Source: Ktedonobacter sp. 13_1_20CM_4_53_11 | GTDB taxonomy: Bacteria > Chloroflexota > Ktedonobacteria > Ktedonobacterales > Ktedonobacteraceae | Direction of reading: 5' to 3' | Assembly: GCA_001919995.1 (NCBI GenBank) | Contig: MNIY01000196.1 | Location: 1 to 10,669 of the forward strand | DNA length: 10,669 nt | Part shown: positions 1 through 6,460 of the stretch, piece by piece | Numbering within the stretch: position 1 is the stretch's first letter | Layout of the letters: every line of letters starts with the position of its first letter | Notes under the pieces: generated by a model | Seen by the model: the letters and a program-made list of their open reading frames with translations, nothing else | Told to the model about the DNA's origin: nothing | Databases searched by the model: none | Program-made: the position numbers and the translations under genes

Positions 1-1
1 A

Positions 2-1075
2 GAGAAGCCTTCTGCGACGGAGACCTCTACTGAGTCATCGAGGCGAGGCACAGTCCCTGGTAATGATACACCTGCGGGATCTGCGGAGGGTCGGCCTGCC
101 GCCGCGCCGGGAGTACACTCTCATGGAGCGCAAAGGTCGCCTGAAAGCATACGCAGTTCCACAGAGCGCATACGCCGGGTCATGCCAGGGGCGCCGCCCT
201 CTCCTGCTCAGACGAGTGGGCAGTTTATTGATAGGACCTTTAGCAACGCGGCCGGCACACGCGCCTACAAACTCTATATCCCCAGCGCTTATGCGGGACA
301 GCCGCTGCCCCTGGTGATCATGCTACATGGCTGTACCCAGTCATCCGTTGATTTTGCCGCCGGCACGCGTATGAATGTGCTCGCGGAAAGGGACACTTTT
401 TTTGTCGCCTATCCTGAGCAAGCGCAATCTGCCAATAGCTCGAAGTGCTGGAACTGGTTCCAGCCGGCCAACCAGCATCGTGGCAAGGGCGAACCGTCCC
501 TCATCGCCGGGATCACGCGGGAGATCATCAGCGCGTATCACATCGATGCTAAGCGGGTCTACGTGGCAGGGATGTCGGCAGGAGGCGCCATGGCTACCAT
601 CATGGCCGCGACCTATCCCGACCTCTATGCCGCCGTCGGCGTGCATTCTGGACTTGCCTACGGGGCAGCGCACGATCTCCCCTCGGGGTTCGCGGCGATG
701 AAAAAGGGGACATCCCAGCAGATGCGGCAACTGGCGAAGGCCATTCCATTGATCATGTTCCACGGGGACCGCGATACAACTGTGGCCACCATCAACGCGG
801 ACCACATGCTCGACCAGTGGCTGCAAGGGATCAATGATGGGCGGAAGCCCGCGGGAGGCGCTGCGGTGGAACAAGGGCATGTAGTCGGCGGCCATGCCTA
901 CACGCGTTTCACTTACCGTGACGCACGCGGTCAGGCTATCGTGGAGAAGTGGATCGTCCACCATGCAGGTCATGCCTGGTCAGGTGGCAGTTCCAGTGGC
1001 TCCTTTACCGAGCCGAAAGGACCCGATGCCTCCACCGAGATGGTGCGCTTTTTCAACGAGCACCCGAGGAAGTAA
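2..1075 (+). CDS. PHB depolymerase-family esterase, 5'-partial
   Basis: Alpha/beta-hydrolase esterase of the short extracellular poly(3-hydroxybutyrate) depolymerase type (LpqC/Esterase_PHB), expected to cleave polyester or other ester bonds. Numbering from the Met at 182, the core starts with FSNAAGTRAYKLYIP (20-34), then the oxyanion strand LVIMLHGCTQ (44-53), the lipase box GMSAGG with nucleophile Ser132, the acid in HGDRDTTV (probably Asp198) and catalytic His264 in HAGHAWSGG. The frame is open without a stop from base 2 to the TAA at 1073-1075. Residues before 182 are a Ser/Pro/Thr/Glu-rich linker, as seen before the core in this family, and 182 has no clear ribosome-binding site. I therefore infer that the true start lies left of the window and that ATG 182 is internal. 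No signal peptide is visible because the N-terminus is missing. Family assignment is confident; the substrate is not known. Confidence 0.85.
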   Translation, partial: EKPSATETSTESSRRGTVPGNDTPAGSAEGRPAAAPGVHSHGAQRSPESIRSSTERIRRVMPGAPPSPAQTSGQFIDRTFSNAAGTRAYKLYIPSAYAGQPLPLVIMLHGCTQSSVDFAAGTRMNVLAERDTFFVAYPEQAQSANSSKCWNWFQPANQHRGKGEPSLIAGITREIISAYHIDAKRVYVAGMSAGGAMATIMAATYPDLYAAVGVHSGLAYGAAHDLPSGFAAMKKGTSQQMRQLAKAIPLIMFHGDRDTTVATINADHMLDQWLQGINDGRKPAGGAAVEQGHVVGGHAYTRFTYRDARGQAIVEKWIVHHAGHAWSGGSSSGSFTEPKGPDASTEMVRFFNEHPRK

Positions 1076-1174
1076 TGCGGCGTGAGTGCCTCTGGTCTAT
1101 CACTATTGAGACGAAAAGCAGCGCACTTTTTTTGTAGGATTGCCAGCTGGTTTACATGAACATGGTGAAAAAAC

Positions 1175-1999
1175 ATGGCCGATCCAACAGAACTGAACGA
1201 AACTGGCGGGCGTTATGAAGCGCCAACTTTGTCTGAGGAGTTTTTGAACGCGCTCGTCGCCGAGCTCGACAACGACGACATTGTGGGCATCATCCTGGGT
1301 GGGAGTTTCGCGCGAGGGGAGGCAAGACCATATAGCGATGTTGATATTGCCTGCTTTGTGCGCGATGCAGTAAAACTGCCTCAGAAGCGGTTCTTCTACC
1401 GCAGTGGTCGTTTAGTAAGCGTTGCAGCAACGAATGCTACCGATATCCAAAGCAGGCTTACGAATCCAGAGCGGGCTTTCCTCTTTACCGCGGGTCGAAG
1501 ACGGGTGCTGCTGGATAAAGATGGCTCTGTAACAAGGCTCATGCAGGAGATAGATGCCTTTAACTGGCAACCGCTTGCAGCGGTTGCCAGCAGGAATGCA
1601 AACTTCTACTTGATGATAGCTGCCGAATCGGCGCACAAGGTCTTGAACGAGCTGGTGAGTGGCGACGAATTAGCGCTCTCCTACGCGGTTGCGAGTCTTT
1701 TCTCGCAGTTGACGCTCATCGTAGCCATTCAACGTGGGGTATTGGTGAAGAGCGACAGTACCTACTATCGACAGATCGAAGAGTCCGTTGGACTGGATTC
1801 TACCTGGACCAGGTATCATAGAATCGCGGCAGGCGTTGATACTGGATCAGCAGATGTGCCTCCCGTTGTAGCGCGAGGGATAGCAACGTTGCACCTGTAT
1901 CAAGAAACGGCGAACCTGCTATGGTCAATTCTCGAACCGCCACAACGGGAGGTAATAGAACAAACGGTGAGGGTGATTAAGAAAGCTGGTTTGCTATGA
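1175..1999 (+). CDS. Nucleotidyltransferase domain-containing protein
   Basis: 274-residue protein of the polymerase-beta-like minimal nucleotidyltransferase fold. Residues 42-50 read GGSFARGEA (the GS..RG.A helix-turn that holds the nucleotide) and 54-57 read SDVD, giving the metal-binding D-x-D pair Asp55/Asp57. The remaining ~200 residues are mostly helical and resemble the C-terminal helical part of aminoglycoside-nucleotidyltransferase-like and uncharacterised NTase proteins. It probably transfers a nucleotide to a small molecule or protein; the substrate cannot be told from sequence. The start has only a weak purine-rich ribosome-binding site (GTGAAAAAA just upstream). ATGs at 1156 and 1162 are out of frame and close quickly. 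The gene ends tail-to-tail with a degraded aminoglycoside kinase on the other strand, overlapping it by six bases. Confidence 0.8.
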   Translation: MADPTELNETGGRYEAPTLSEEFLNALVAELDNDDIVGIILGGSFARGEARPYSDVDIACFVRDAVKLPQKRFFYRSGRLVSVAATNATDIQSRLTNPERAFLFTAGRRRVLLDKDGSVTRLMQEIDAFNWQPLAAVASRNANFYLMIAAESAHKVLNELVSGDELALSYAVASLFSQLTLIVAIQRGVLVKSDSTYYRQIEESVGLDSTWTRYHRIAAGVDTGSADVPPVVARGIATLHLYQETANLLWSILEPPQREVIEQTVRVIKKAGLL

Positions 2000-2215
2000 G
2001 CGCTCGATCGCGGCCAGCAGTTCGGCACAGGCGATTTGTTCTTCCCACTTGTCTGCCATCCTCGATGATCCACCAGGCGCTCAGCACGGCCTAGGCCATG
2101 CCCCAATCGCGCACACGCGCACGATCGAGGTCAAGCACCTCGGCCAACAGGTCGACGCGGCGCGTGAGCACGCGAACTGTCTGGGGAGCGTCGCGCAGAT
2201 CTGCTGGCCGAAAGC
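1994..2215 (-). pseudogene. Remnant of streptomycin 6-kinase / APH(6)-type phosphotransferase (3' end only)
   Basis: Read on the minus strand from the IS edge, the sequence gives LTRRVDLLAEVLDLDRARVR then DWGMA, a TAG stop (2093-2091), AVLSAWWIIEDG, a frameshift near 2050-2058, and DKWEEQIACAELLAAIERS ending in TAG at 1996-1994. This matches the C-terminal end of the aminoglycoside/hydroxyurea kinase family (StrB-like), where a Gln normally sits at the stop position (A-Q-A-V-L-S-A-W); CAG to TAG explains it. One extra base or two missing bases explain the frameshift. The catalytic part is absent because the IS left end cuts the gene at 2215/2216. Family match is from memory of the conserved C-terminal pattern, so moderate confidence. 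It encodes nothing functional as it stands. Confidence 0.62.
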
Positions 2216-2235
2216 CTGACATCCACTCATAAATG
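2216..2235 (+). repeat. IS left terminal inverted repeat
   Basis: CTGACATCCACTCATAAATG, exact reverse complement of 3678-3697. The match stops at both ends (2236 inward, 2215 outward). Confidence 0.93.
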
Positions 2236-2292
2236 GGTAGGGAAGTGATAGAATGAAGGGAAGACCCAGAGTCGGAAGAGGAGGAAAGACAG

Positions 2293-3686
2293 ATGGAGTG
2301 GACCACCACGTGGGAAGATCTCTTGACAAGCTATCTGAAGCCGTTTGCTGGATTGATCGGGGATCAGAGAACCAAGAAGACCTTTGGCAAAACGATTAAA
2401 GGCATTATCGGAGCAGGCAGTCTGATTTGTCAACAGATCGCGGCCCAGTCAGCGGAATTGAGCAAAGGGAAGAAAGGATCGCAACGCGTGATTCGGTTGG
2501 CAACCGGAGCGAGTAAGCAGCGCTCGGAGTTGGATGCGGAGCAGCTGACCAAGCGCCTGCGGGAGGTGGCGGTGCAGGAGAGTTGGAGCAAGCACCAGAA
2601 GAGGAACTGTGGCTGATCGCTGATGGCTCAGACCTGCGCAAGCCCTATGCCGAGGCCATGCCCTATCTGATGCCAGTGCGTGATCTGGATGAGCAGTTGG
2701 TGCCCGGCTATCGTACGCTCAATGTGATCGGGTTAACGCCTGGACGGCGCGGCTTGCTGTATCATCGGCTCTTTAGTAGTCAGGCGCCCGATTTTGTCAG
2801 TGAGCCAGCCGAGGTGCAGCGGGCGCTTCAGACGGTGAGTCAGGCACTGACGAGGCTCAAAGTGCACAAGACGGTGACCTGGCTGTTGGACAGCGGCTTT
2901 GATGATATCGCGGTGTGGCGCACGATTTGGGAACAGCAGGAGCATGTGGTCGCGCGACTCTATCATACTGATCGCAAGGTCACCTTCCAAGATCGGCAGG
3001 GGCAGTGGATCGAGGGCGACATTGCCCAAGCCACAGCAGCACTGCGCCCGCTGGCGCGGGTCGAAACCAGCTTACAGGTCAAGCGTGGCAAGCAAGTGCG
3101 CCCCAAGCAACAACCGGTGCCGGTGGACCTGGCGGCCTGTCCGTTGCGCGTAACCTACTGGACCAATGTGCGCCGAAAGGGACAAGGCAAGCTGGTCACG
3201 CGCGAGGTGTGGCTCGTGCAGGTCCGCGTGCTGGGCACCGACTGGGACCCGTGGCTGCTGCTGACCGATTGGCCGGTCACCGATGCCGCCAGTGCCATGC
3301 GCATCTTTGTCATGTACCGCCAACGGTGGAGTGTGGAGGACAGTTTCAAATTTCTCAAAACCTGTCTGGGTTGGGAAGAAGTGCAAGTGCTGGATCTGCG
3401 GGGCATCCGCACCTTAGTGGCTTTGGGCTGGGTCGCGGCTGGCTTTCTCTTCAACTTAGGGGTCACCTTCGACTGGGCTGAAGTGCAACTGCTGGCCAAA
3501 CTTGGTGGCTGGGAACCCCATAAGGGCCGCACCCCTGGCAAAATCACGCTCAAGCGCGGTCTGGGTCGCCTCTTCGAGATGCTGACCACCCAAGCCATTC
3601 TCTCCGGGTATGCAACTGACCATCAGGGACTTCCACCCAAGATTGCCGCTTTGTTACGCGGCTGGCAACCTCCGGGGCATTTATGA
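2293..3686 (+). pseudogene. IS4-type DDE transposase, frameshifted
   Basis: Starts at ATG 2293 with an excellent ribosome-binding site (AGGAGG at 2279-2284, 8 bases before). The first frame gives 107 residues, including the N-terminal DNA-binding region, and stops at 2614-2616. The rest continues in the -1 frame from about 2570-2600 to TGA 3684-3686 (~460 residues in all). Numbering from TTG 2583, the second part carries the DDE residues: Asp14 in IADGSDLRKP, Asp103 in LLDSGFDD, and the IS4 signature Y-(2)-R-(3)-E-(6)-K exactly as Tyr245, Arg248, Glu252, Lys259 in YRQRWSVEDSFKFLK. The overlap has no A6/A7 or X-XXY-YYZ slippery heptamer, so I favour a 1-base deletion (or sequencing error) over programmed frameshifting. 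TTG 2583 has an AGGAG only two bases away, too close to be a convincing restart, and a product from it would lack the N-terminus. Confidence 0.85.
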
Positions 3687-3697
3687 GTGGATGTCAG
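3678..3697 (+). repeat. IS right terminal inverted repeat
   Basis: CATTTATGAGTGGATGTCAG, exact reverse complement of the left end. The transposase stop TGA (3684-3686) lies inside it. Confidence 0.93.
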
Positions 3698-3717
3698 AAT
3701 TAAGCCTTGACTTAATT
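3698..3717 (+). promoter_or_regulatory. Candidate ArsR operator overlapping -35
   Basis: Perfect inverted repeat AATTAAG-N6-CTTAATT (arms 3698-3704 and 3711-3717) whose spacer holds most of the -35 hexamer. AT-rich dyads of this size over the promoter are typical of ArsR-family autoregulation. It begins at the first base after the IS right end. A second overlapping palindrome, CTTAATTAAG, covers 3711-3720. Confidence 0.5.
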
Positions 3718-3735
3718 AAGCAATTGCTGTATAAT
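3707..3735 (+). promoter_or_regulatory. Near-consensus sigma-70-type promoter for the arsR operon
   Basis: TTGACT (3707-3712), a 17-base spacer, then TATAAT (3730-3735). The expected transcription start, about seven bases after the -10, falls on the A of ATG 3742, which has no Shine-Dalgarno sequence; the transcript is therefore probably leaderless. The promoter lies outside the IS, ten bases from its end. Confidence 0.75.
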
Positions 3736-3741
3736 ATAGCC

Positions 3742-4056
3742 ATGGACACATTTTCTGCACTTGCCGAGCCTACAAGACGCACCATTCTAGAGATGCTTGC
3801 GCATCACGGCCCATTATCTGCAACGGAAATATACGCTAAATTTCCTGCCAGTCCTCCGGCCATCTCACAGCATCTCAAAGTGCTCCGTGAGGCGAAGTTG
3901 GTGCAGGTGGAAAAAAGAGCGCAGCAGCACATCTACCAGATCAACCCACACGCCATGCTCGAACTGGAAGCATGGTCCAGGCACATAACACAGCTCTGGA
4001 ATCAGCGCTTTGACGCCCTGGATACCGTATTGGAAGCAGAAAAAAGAAAACCTTAA
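3742..4056 (+). CDS. ArsR-family transcriptional regulator (non-metal type)
   Basis: 104-residue winged helix-turn-helix repressor. MDTFSALAEPTRRTILEML is the family's N-terminal pattern; helix-turn-helix with recognition helix around residues 37-54 (SPPAISQHLKVLREAKLV), wing at 57-67. No cysteine is present, so the ELCVCD-type thiol metal site of true ArsR/SmtB sensors is missing. It resembles the ArsR subgroup that usually sits next to SRPBCC or small-enzyme genes. The frame stays open upstream through the IS to 3610, but ATG 3742 matches the family start and sits one promoter length after the -10; the longer start would lie inside the transposase gene. It probably represses its own operon via the dyad at 3698-3717, binding an unknown ligand. 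The VOC gene follows after 18 bases. Confidence 0.9.
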   Translation: MDTFSALAEPTRRTILEMLAHHGPLSATEIYAKFPASPPAISQHLKVLREAKLVQVEKRAQQHIYQINPHAMLELEAWSRHITQLWNQRFDALDTVLEAEKRKP

Positions 4057-4074
4057 ACATTGAAAGGAGAAATC

Positions 4075-4521
4075 ATGATGCCAGATCACAATCTTCCCGT
4101 AGTCCCTGAGATGAAACTTGAGCTGGTACCGGTCCCAGTATCCGATGTTGACCGCGCCAAAGCCTTCTATGTCGAAAAATGCGGCTTTAAATTAGAGGTT
4201 GATGTTCAGCCTACCGACACCATGCGAGTTGTCCAGTTCACGCCGCCCGGATCGGCGTGTTCAATCGTCTTCGGGACCGGTATGGGCGATATTACTGCCA
4301 TGCAGCCTGGATCGGTCAAGGGCCTGCACCTGGTCGTAGCGGACATAGACATAGCGCGTTCGGCACTCGTGAAACGTGGACTGGAAGTCGGCGAGATCAC
4401 AGATATTCAGGGAGTGAAGTACGCCGGCTTCAGCGACCCCGATGGCAACTCCTGGCTCCTGCAGGAATTTCCCCCAGAGCTGAGACAGCCTGGACAAAGC
4501 TTCTCTAAACAGGAGGCATAG
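4075..4521 (+). CDS. VOC-family (glyoxalase/bleomycin-resistance fold) protein
   Basis: 148-residue protein of the vicinal-oxygen-chelate superfamily, made of two beta-alpha-beta-beta-beta halves. The first half opens with LELVPVPVSDVDRAKAFY.EKCGF (roughly residues 11-34); the second with KGLHLVVADIDIARSALVKRG and ends with the typical AGFSDPDGNSWLLQEF. Such proteins bind a metal and isomerise, open or simply bind small molecules; members range from glyoxalase I to antibiotic-binding proteins, and the role here is not determined. AAAGGAG at 4063-4069 sits 5 bases before ATG 4075 and 8 before ATG 4078; either could be used. It is in operon with arsR (18-base gap) and with the next gene (1-base gap). 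Confidence 0.85.
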   Translation: MMPDHNLPVVPEMKLELVPVPVSDVDRAKAFYVEKCGFKLEVDVQPTDTMRVVQFTPPGSACSIVFGTGMGDITAMQPGSVKGLHLVVADIDIARSALVKRGLEVGEITDIQGVKYAGFSDPDGNSWLLQEFPPELRQPGQSFSKQEA

Positions 4522-4522
4522 C

Positions 4523-4981
4523 ATGACGAGTTCACACCCACACAACCCTGCACTCAAACACCTTGAAGTGTTGGTTGGCGACTGGAATATGGAACTAGCA
4601 AATGCGTCTTTTCTTCCTGGCCCATCCGAAACAGCAAAAGGACATGTCTCTTTCGAGTGGGTGCAGGATGGAGCTTTTCTGGTCATGCGCATGGGCGATA
4701 AACCACCTCTTCCACCCGATGCCATTTGGCTCATCAGCCGAGATGAATCGACCCCAAATTACACAGTGCTCTACTATGACGCTCGAAGCGTTTCCAGGGT
4801 CTATAAGATGAGCTTCTCGGATGGTGTGTGGAAGATGTGGAGGGAATCTCCAGGCTTCTGGCAGCGCTATGAGGGCAAATTGAGCAAAGACAGCAATACC
4901 ATCACCGCCCACTGGGAGAAATCTCCTGATGGCACAAAGTGGGAGCACGACTTCGACCTGACGTATACGAAGGTCAGCTAG
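4523..4981 (+). CDS. Lipocalin-like / DUF1579-like small protein
   Basis: 152-residue soluble protein without signal peptide or membrane segments. It starts with HNPALKHLEVLVGDWNMEL, a pattern of DUF1579-like and fatty-acid-binding-protein-like beta-barrels in which L..L.G.W marks the first strand. Later parts (GHVSFEWVQDGAFLVMR, IWLISRDESTPNYTVLYYD, VWKMWRESPGFWQRYEG, ITAHWEKSPDG.KWEHDFDLTY) are evenly spaced aromatic beta-strands. It probably binds a small hydrophobic ligand; no catalytic motif is evident. It has a perfect ribosome-binding site AGGAGG (4511-4516), six bases before ATG, and follows the VOC stop by one base, so it is translated in the same operon. Its last 30 coding bases and stop are repeated 82 bp downstream. 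Family name is moderate confidence. Confidence 0.75.
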   Translation: MTSSHPHNPALKHLEVLVGDWNMELANASFLPGPSETAKGHVSFEWVQDGAFLVMRMGDKPPLPPDAIWLISRDESTPNYTVLYYDARSVSRVYKMSFSDGVWKMWRESPGFWQRYEGKLSKDSNTITAHWEKSPDGTKWEHDFDLTYTKVS

Positions 4982-4987
4982 GAAACG
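4951..4987 (+). repeat. 37-bp direct repeat, copy 1
   Basis: Identical to 5033-5069. It covers the last ten codons of the DUF1579-like gene, its TAG stop and six bases after it, and contains the dyad GACCT-N11-AGGTC around a central GTATAC. Confidence 0.9.
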
Positions 4988-5006
4988 CGAGAGGAAAGAA
5001 ATGTAG

Positions 5007-5027
5007 TGGCACCCCTTGCGGGTGCCA
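5007..5027 (+). repeat. REP-like palindrome between the 37-bp repeats
   Basis: Stem TGGCACCC (5007-5014), loop CTTGC, stem GGGTGCCA (5020-5027): eight perfect G/C-rich pairs. No T-run follows, so it is not a standard intrinsic terminator. Its style (GTAGTGGCACCC...GGGTGCCA) recalls short dispersed palindromic repeats of Chloroflexota and cyanobacteria; that likeness is from memory and untested. Confidence 0.6.
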
Positions 5028-5032
5028 GGTCC

Positions 5033-5069
5033 CTTCGACCTGACGTATACGAAGGTCAGCTAGGAAACG
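5033..5069 (+). repeat. 37-bp direct repeat, copy 2
   Basis: Exact copy of 4951-4987, now non-coding, ending 18 bases before the PPOX start. Unit offset is 82 bp, the intervening 45 bp holding the palindrome at 5007-5027. Confidence 0.9.
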
Positions 5070-5087
5070 AAAGACCGGAGGGTTTCT

Positions 5088-5888
5088 ATGAATGGAAATG
5101 AAGAGAGCGCCAAAGCGATTCTCTCTCAGGTGCTCTATATCACGCTGGCGACCGTTGGCCCGGATGGCTTGCCCTGGAATACCCCGGTCTATGCAGCCTT
5201 TGATGAGGAGTACCAGTTCTTTTGGGTTTCCGCCTCTCAAGTGCGTCATTCCCAAAACATCAAAGCCACCCATCGGGTCGCCATCGTGGTCTATGACTCG
5301 CCGGCTCCGGCCGGAACCGGCAAAGGCGTCTATATTGAGGCCCGAGCCGACGAGGTGACCGAGGAGCAAGAGATCATCCATGCGCTTCAAGCCCTGGAAA
5401 GAAGAGGATGGAAAAAGCCTCTGCAAGAGGTGATGGGAGCCTCGATCCACAGGGTCTATAAAGCCGTCCCTGAGCACATATCGATCAGTACAGTTGGCAG
5501 TCACAATGGGCAACTCTTTGATACGCGGGCGACAGTCGATTTAAAGGAGAAGAAAATGAACAAAGTCATTTCGAAAGACGGCACCCCCATCGCGTTCGAT
5601 CGGGTCACGGACCCGCCCTCATCCTGGTGTCCCCCGCAACTGCTACTCGATCAGCCGCGGAAGGACTTTCAGCTCACCTTGCACCGCACTTCACCGTCCT
5701 CGCCTACGACCGGCGTGGCCGAGGTGACAGCGGTGATACACCGCCCTATGCAGTCGAACGCGAGGTCGAAGACATCGACGTCCTCATCACCGAGGCGGGC
5801 GGATCCGCGTTCGTTTTCGGTCATTCCTCCAGCGCGGTTCTTGCCCTGGAAGCAGCGCGCCTGCTCGGAGGCAAGATCGAGAAACTAG
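5088..5888 (+). CDS. PPOX-type flavin split-barrel protein, read through into the next gene
   Basis: Residues 1-152 form a pyridoxamine-5'-phosphate-oxidase-like (FMN-binding split barrel) domain: ILSQVLYITLATVGPDGLPW then NTPVYAAFDE, FFWVSASQVRHSQNIKATHRV, VYIEARADEVT and a C-terminal HRVYKAVPEHI. Such proteins bind FMN or F420 and reduce or oxidise small molecules; the exact reaction here is unknown. GGAGGG (5077-5082) precedes ATG by five bases. Family members end about where FDTRATVDL occurs (near 5543), yet no stop follows. The frame runs through a second good ribosome-binding site and the ATG of the alpha/beta hydrolase (codon 157), then, after a frameshift, continues as ~90 residues of unrelated, low-complexity tail to TAG 5886-5888. 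The real domain is therefore about 5088-5546; the tail is not biologically sensible. Confidence 0.72.
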   Translation: MNGNEESAKAILSQVLYITLATVGPDGLPWNTPVYAAFDEEYQFFWVSASQVRHSQNIKATHRVAIVVYDSPAPAGTGKGVYIEARADEVTEEQEIIHALQALERRGWKKPLQEVMGASIHRVYKAVPEHISISTVGSHNGQLFDTRATVDLKEKKMNKVISKDGTPIAFDRVTDPPSSWCPPQLLLDQPRKDFQLTLHRTSPSSPTTGVAEVTAVIHRPMQSNARSKTSTSSSPRRADPRSFSVIPPARFLPWKQRACSEARSRN

Positions 5889-6346
5889 CGATATACGAGC
5901 CACCATTCATTATCGACGACAGTCGCCCCCCGGTGCCGCAGGATTACGTCCCGCATCTCAATGAGCTGATCGCAGCAGGTCGCCGGGAAGAAGCAGTCGA
6001 GTACTTCATGACCGATGCGATGCTCGTCCCTGCCGAAATGATTGCCCAAATGCGAAACTCGCCCATGTGGGCGCAGATAGAGGCGGTGGCACATACCATC
6101 CCCTACGACGGCACCATCATGGGAGATACTATGGGCGGCAATCCCTCGACACTCAGGAAGTGGGCTTCTGTCACCGTGCCCACGCTCGTCATGGTCGGAG
6201 GAGCGAGTCCTGCGTTTTTTCACAACGGGACTCAAACGCTGGTAGACATCCTCCCCAATGCCAGGCACCGCCTCTTTCCAGGTCAAGACCACGGCGTCGC
6301 CGACGAAGTCCTCGTTCCTGCCTTGGTAGAGTTCTTCAAAAGCTGA
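5556..6346 (+). pseudogene. Alpha/beta hydrolase, frameshifted near its start
   Basis: AAAGGAG (5543-5549) sits six bases before ATG 5556. The first frame gives MNKVISKDGTPIAFDRVTD and then breaks at 5610-5615; the -1 frame resumes with PALILVSPATATRSAAEGL and runs to TGA 6344-6346. The restored protein is ~263 residues with a hydrolase core: HFTVLAYDRRGRGDSGDTPP, nucleophile elbow FGHSSSAV (Ser at about 91; the usual last Gly of GxSxG is Ser), VPTLVMVGGASPAFF, and catalytic His in FPGQDHGVADE. A 1-base (or 4-base) deletion explains the break. GTG 5627 could restart, but the product would lack the first strands. It is either a decaying gene or a sequencing error; if corrected, the lost stop of the PPOX gene would make a ~419-residue PPOX-hydrolase fusion. 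Confidence 0.75.
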
Positions 6347-6429
6347 TATAGCACTCAGCCGAGACCCCGTCGTGACGGCGATCGACGGAGAGATCCGCGT
6401 GAACTCGAGAACGCTGGATGACGTGCGGG

Positions 6430-6455
6430 CCGTCCTCTACGGACGGAACAATTTT
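6430..6455 (+). terminator. Weak intrinsic-terminator candidate after the hydrolase
   Basis: Stem CCGTCC (6430-6435), loop TCTAC, stem GGACGG (6441-6446), then AACAATTTT. The T-run is short and offset, so this is tentative. Confidence 0.35.
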
Positions 6456-6460
6456 GCTTA

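Larger units (their letters stand above)
2216..3697 (+). mobile_element. IS4-type insertion sequence, 1,482 bp
   Basis: The element is bounded by perfect 20-bp inverted repeats (2216-2235 and 3678-3697) and filled by one transposase gene in two frames, with the gene's stop codon lying inside the right repeat. Size and DDE/YREK signature fit the IS4 family. No direct target duplication is visible: bases left of 2216 (GAAAGC) and right of 3697 (AATTAAG) differ. The left flank is a broken kinase gene and the right flank an ArsR operator/promoter, so the junctions do not look like one restored site. Likely immobile on its own unless the frameshift is bypassed or a sequencing error. Confidence 0.88.

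Noticed and set aside
63..317. 84-residue frame at the left edge
   Set aside because: It overlaps the esterase frame, which is open from base 2 and has the family's linker composition; this frame is Arg/Pro-rich and unlike a real protein.
341..973. 210-residue open frame antisense to the esterase gene
   Set aside because: It mirrors a clearly conserved hydrolase frame, has no ribosome-binding site and no recognisable domain.
1106..1140. TTGAGA and TAGGAT as a promoter for the nucleotidyltransferase gene
   Set aside because: The spacer is 23 bases, too long for a sigma-70 promoter.
3005..3598. Alternative frames on both strands within the transposase (158 and 147 residues)
   Set aside because: The third frame carries the full IS4 DDE/YREK signature; the others are shadows.
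2212..3706. AAGCC near both IS ends as a target duplication
   Set aside because: The right-hand copy does not abut the terminal repeat (four bases intervene), so it is not a duplication at the element boundaries.
3610..3741. Extended N-terminus for the ArsR protein
   Set aside because: It would run through the IS right end and lacks homology to the family; the promoter lies inside it, so ATG 3742 is preferred.
4974..5513. 179-residue minus-strand frame opposite the PPOX gene
   Set aside because: Shadow of a conserved flavin-protein frame; no start signals or known motif.
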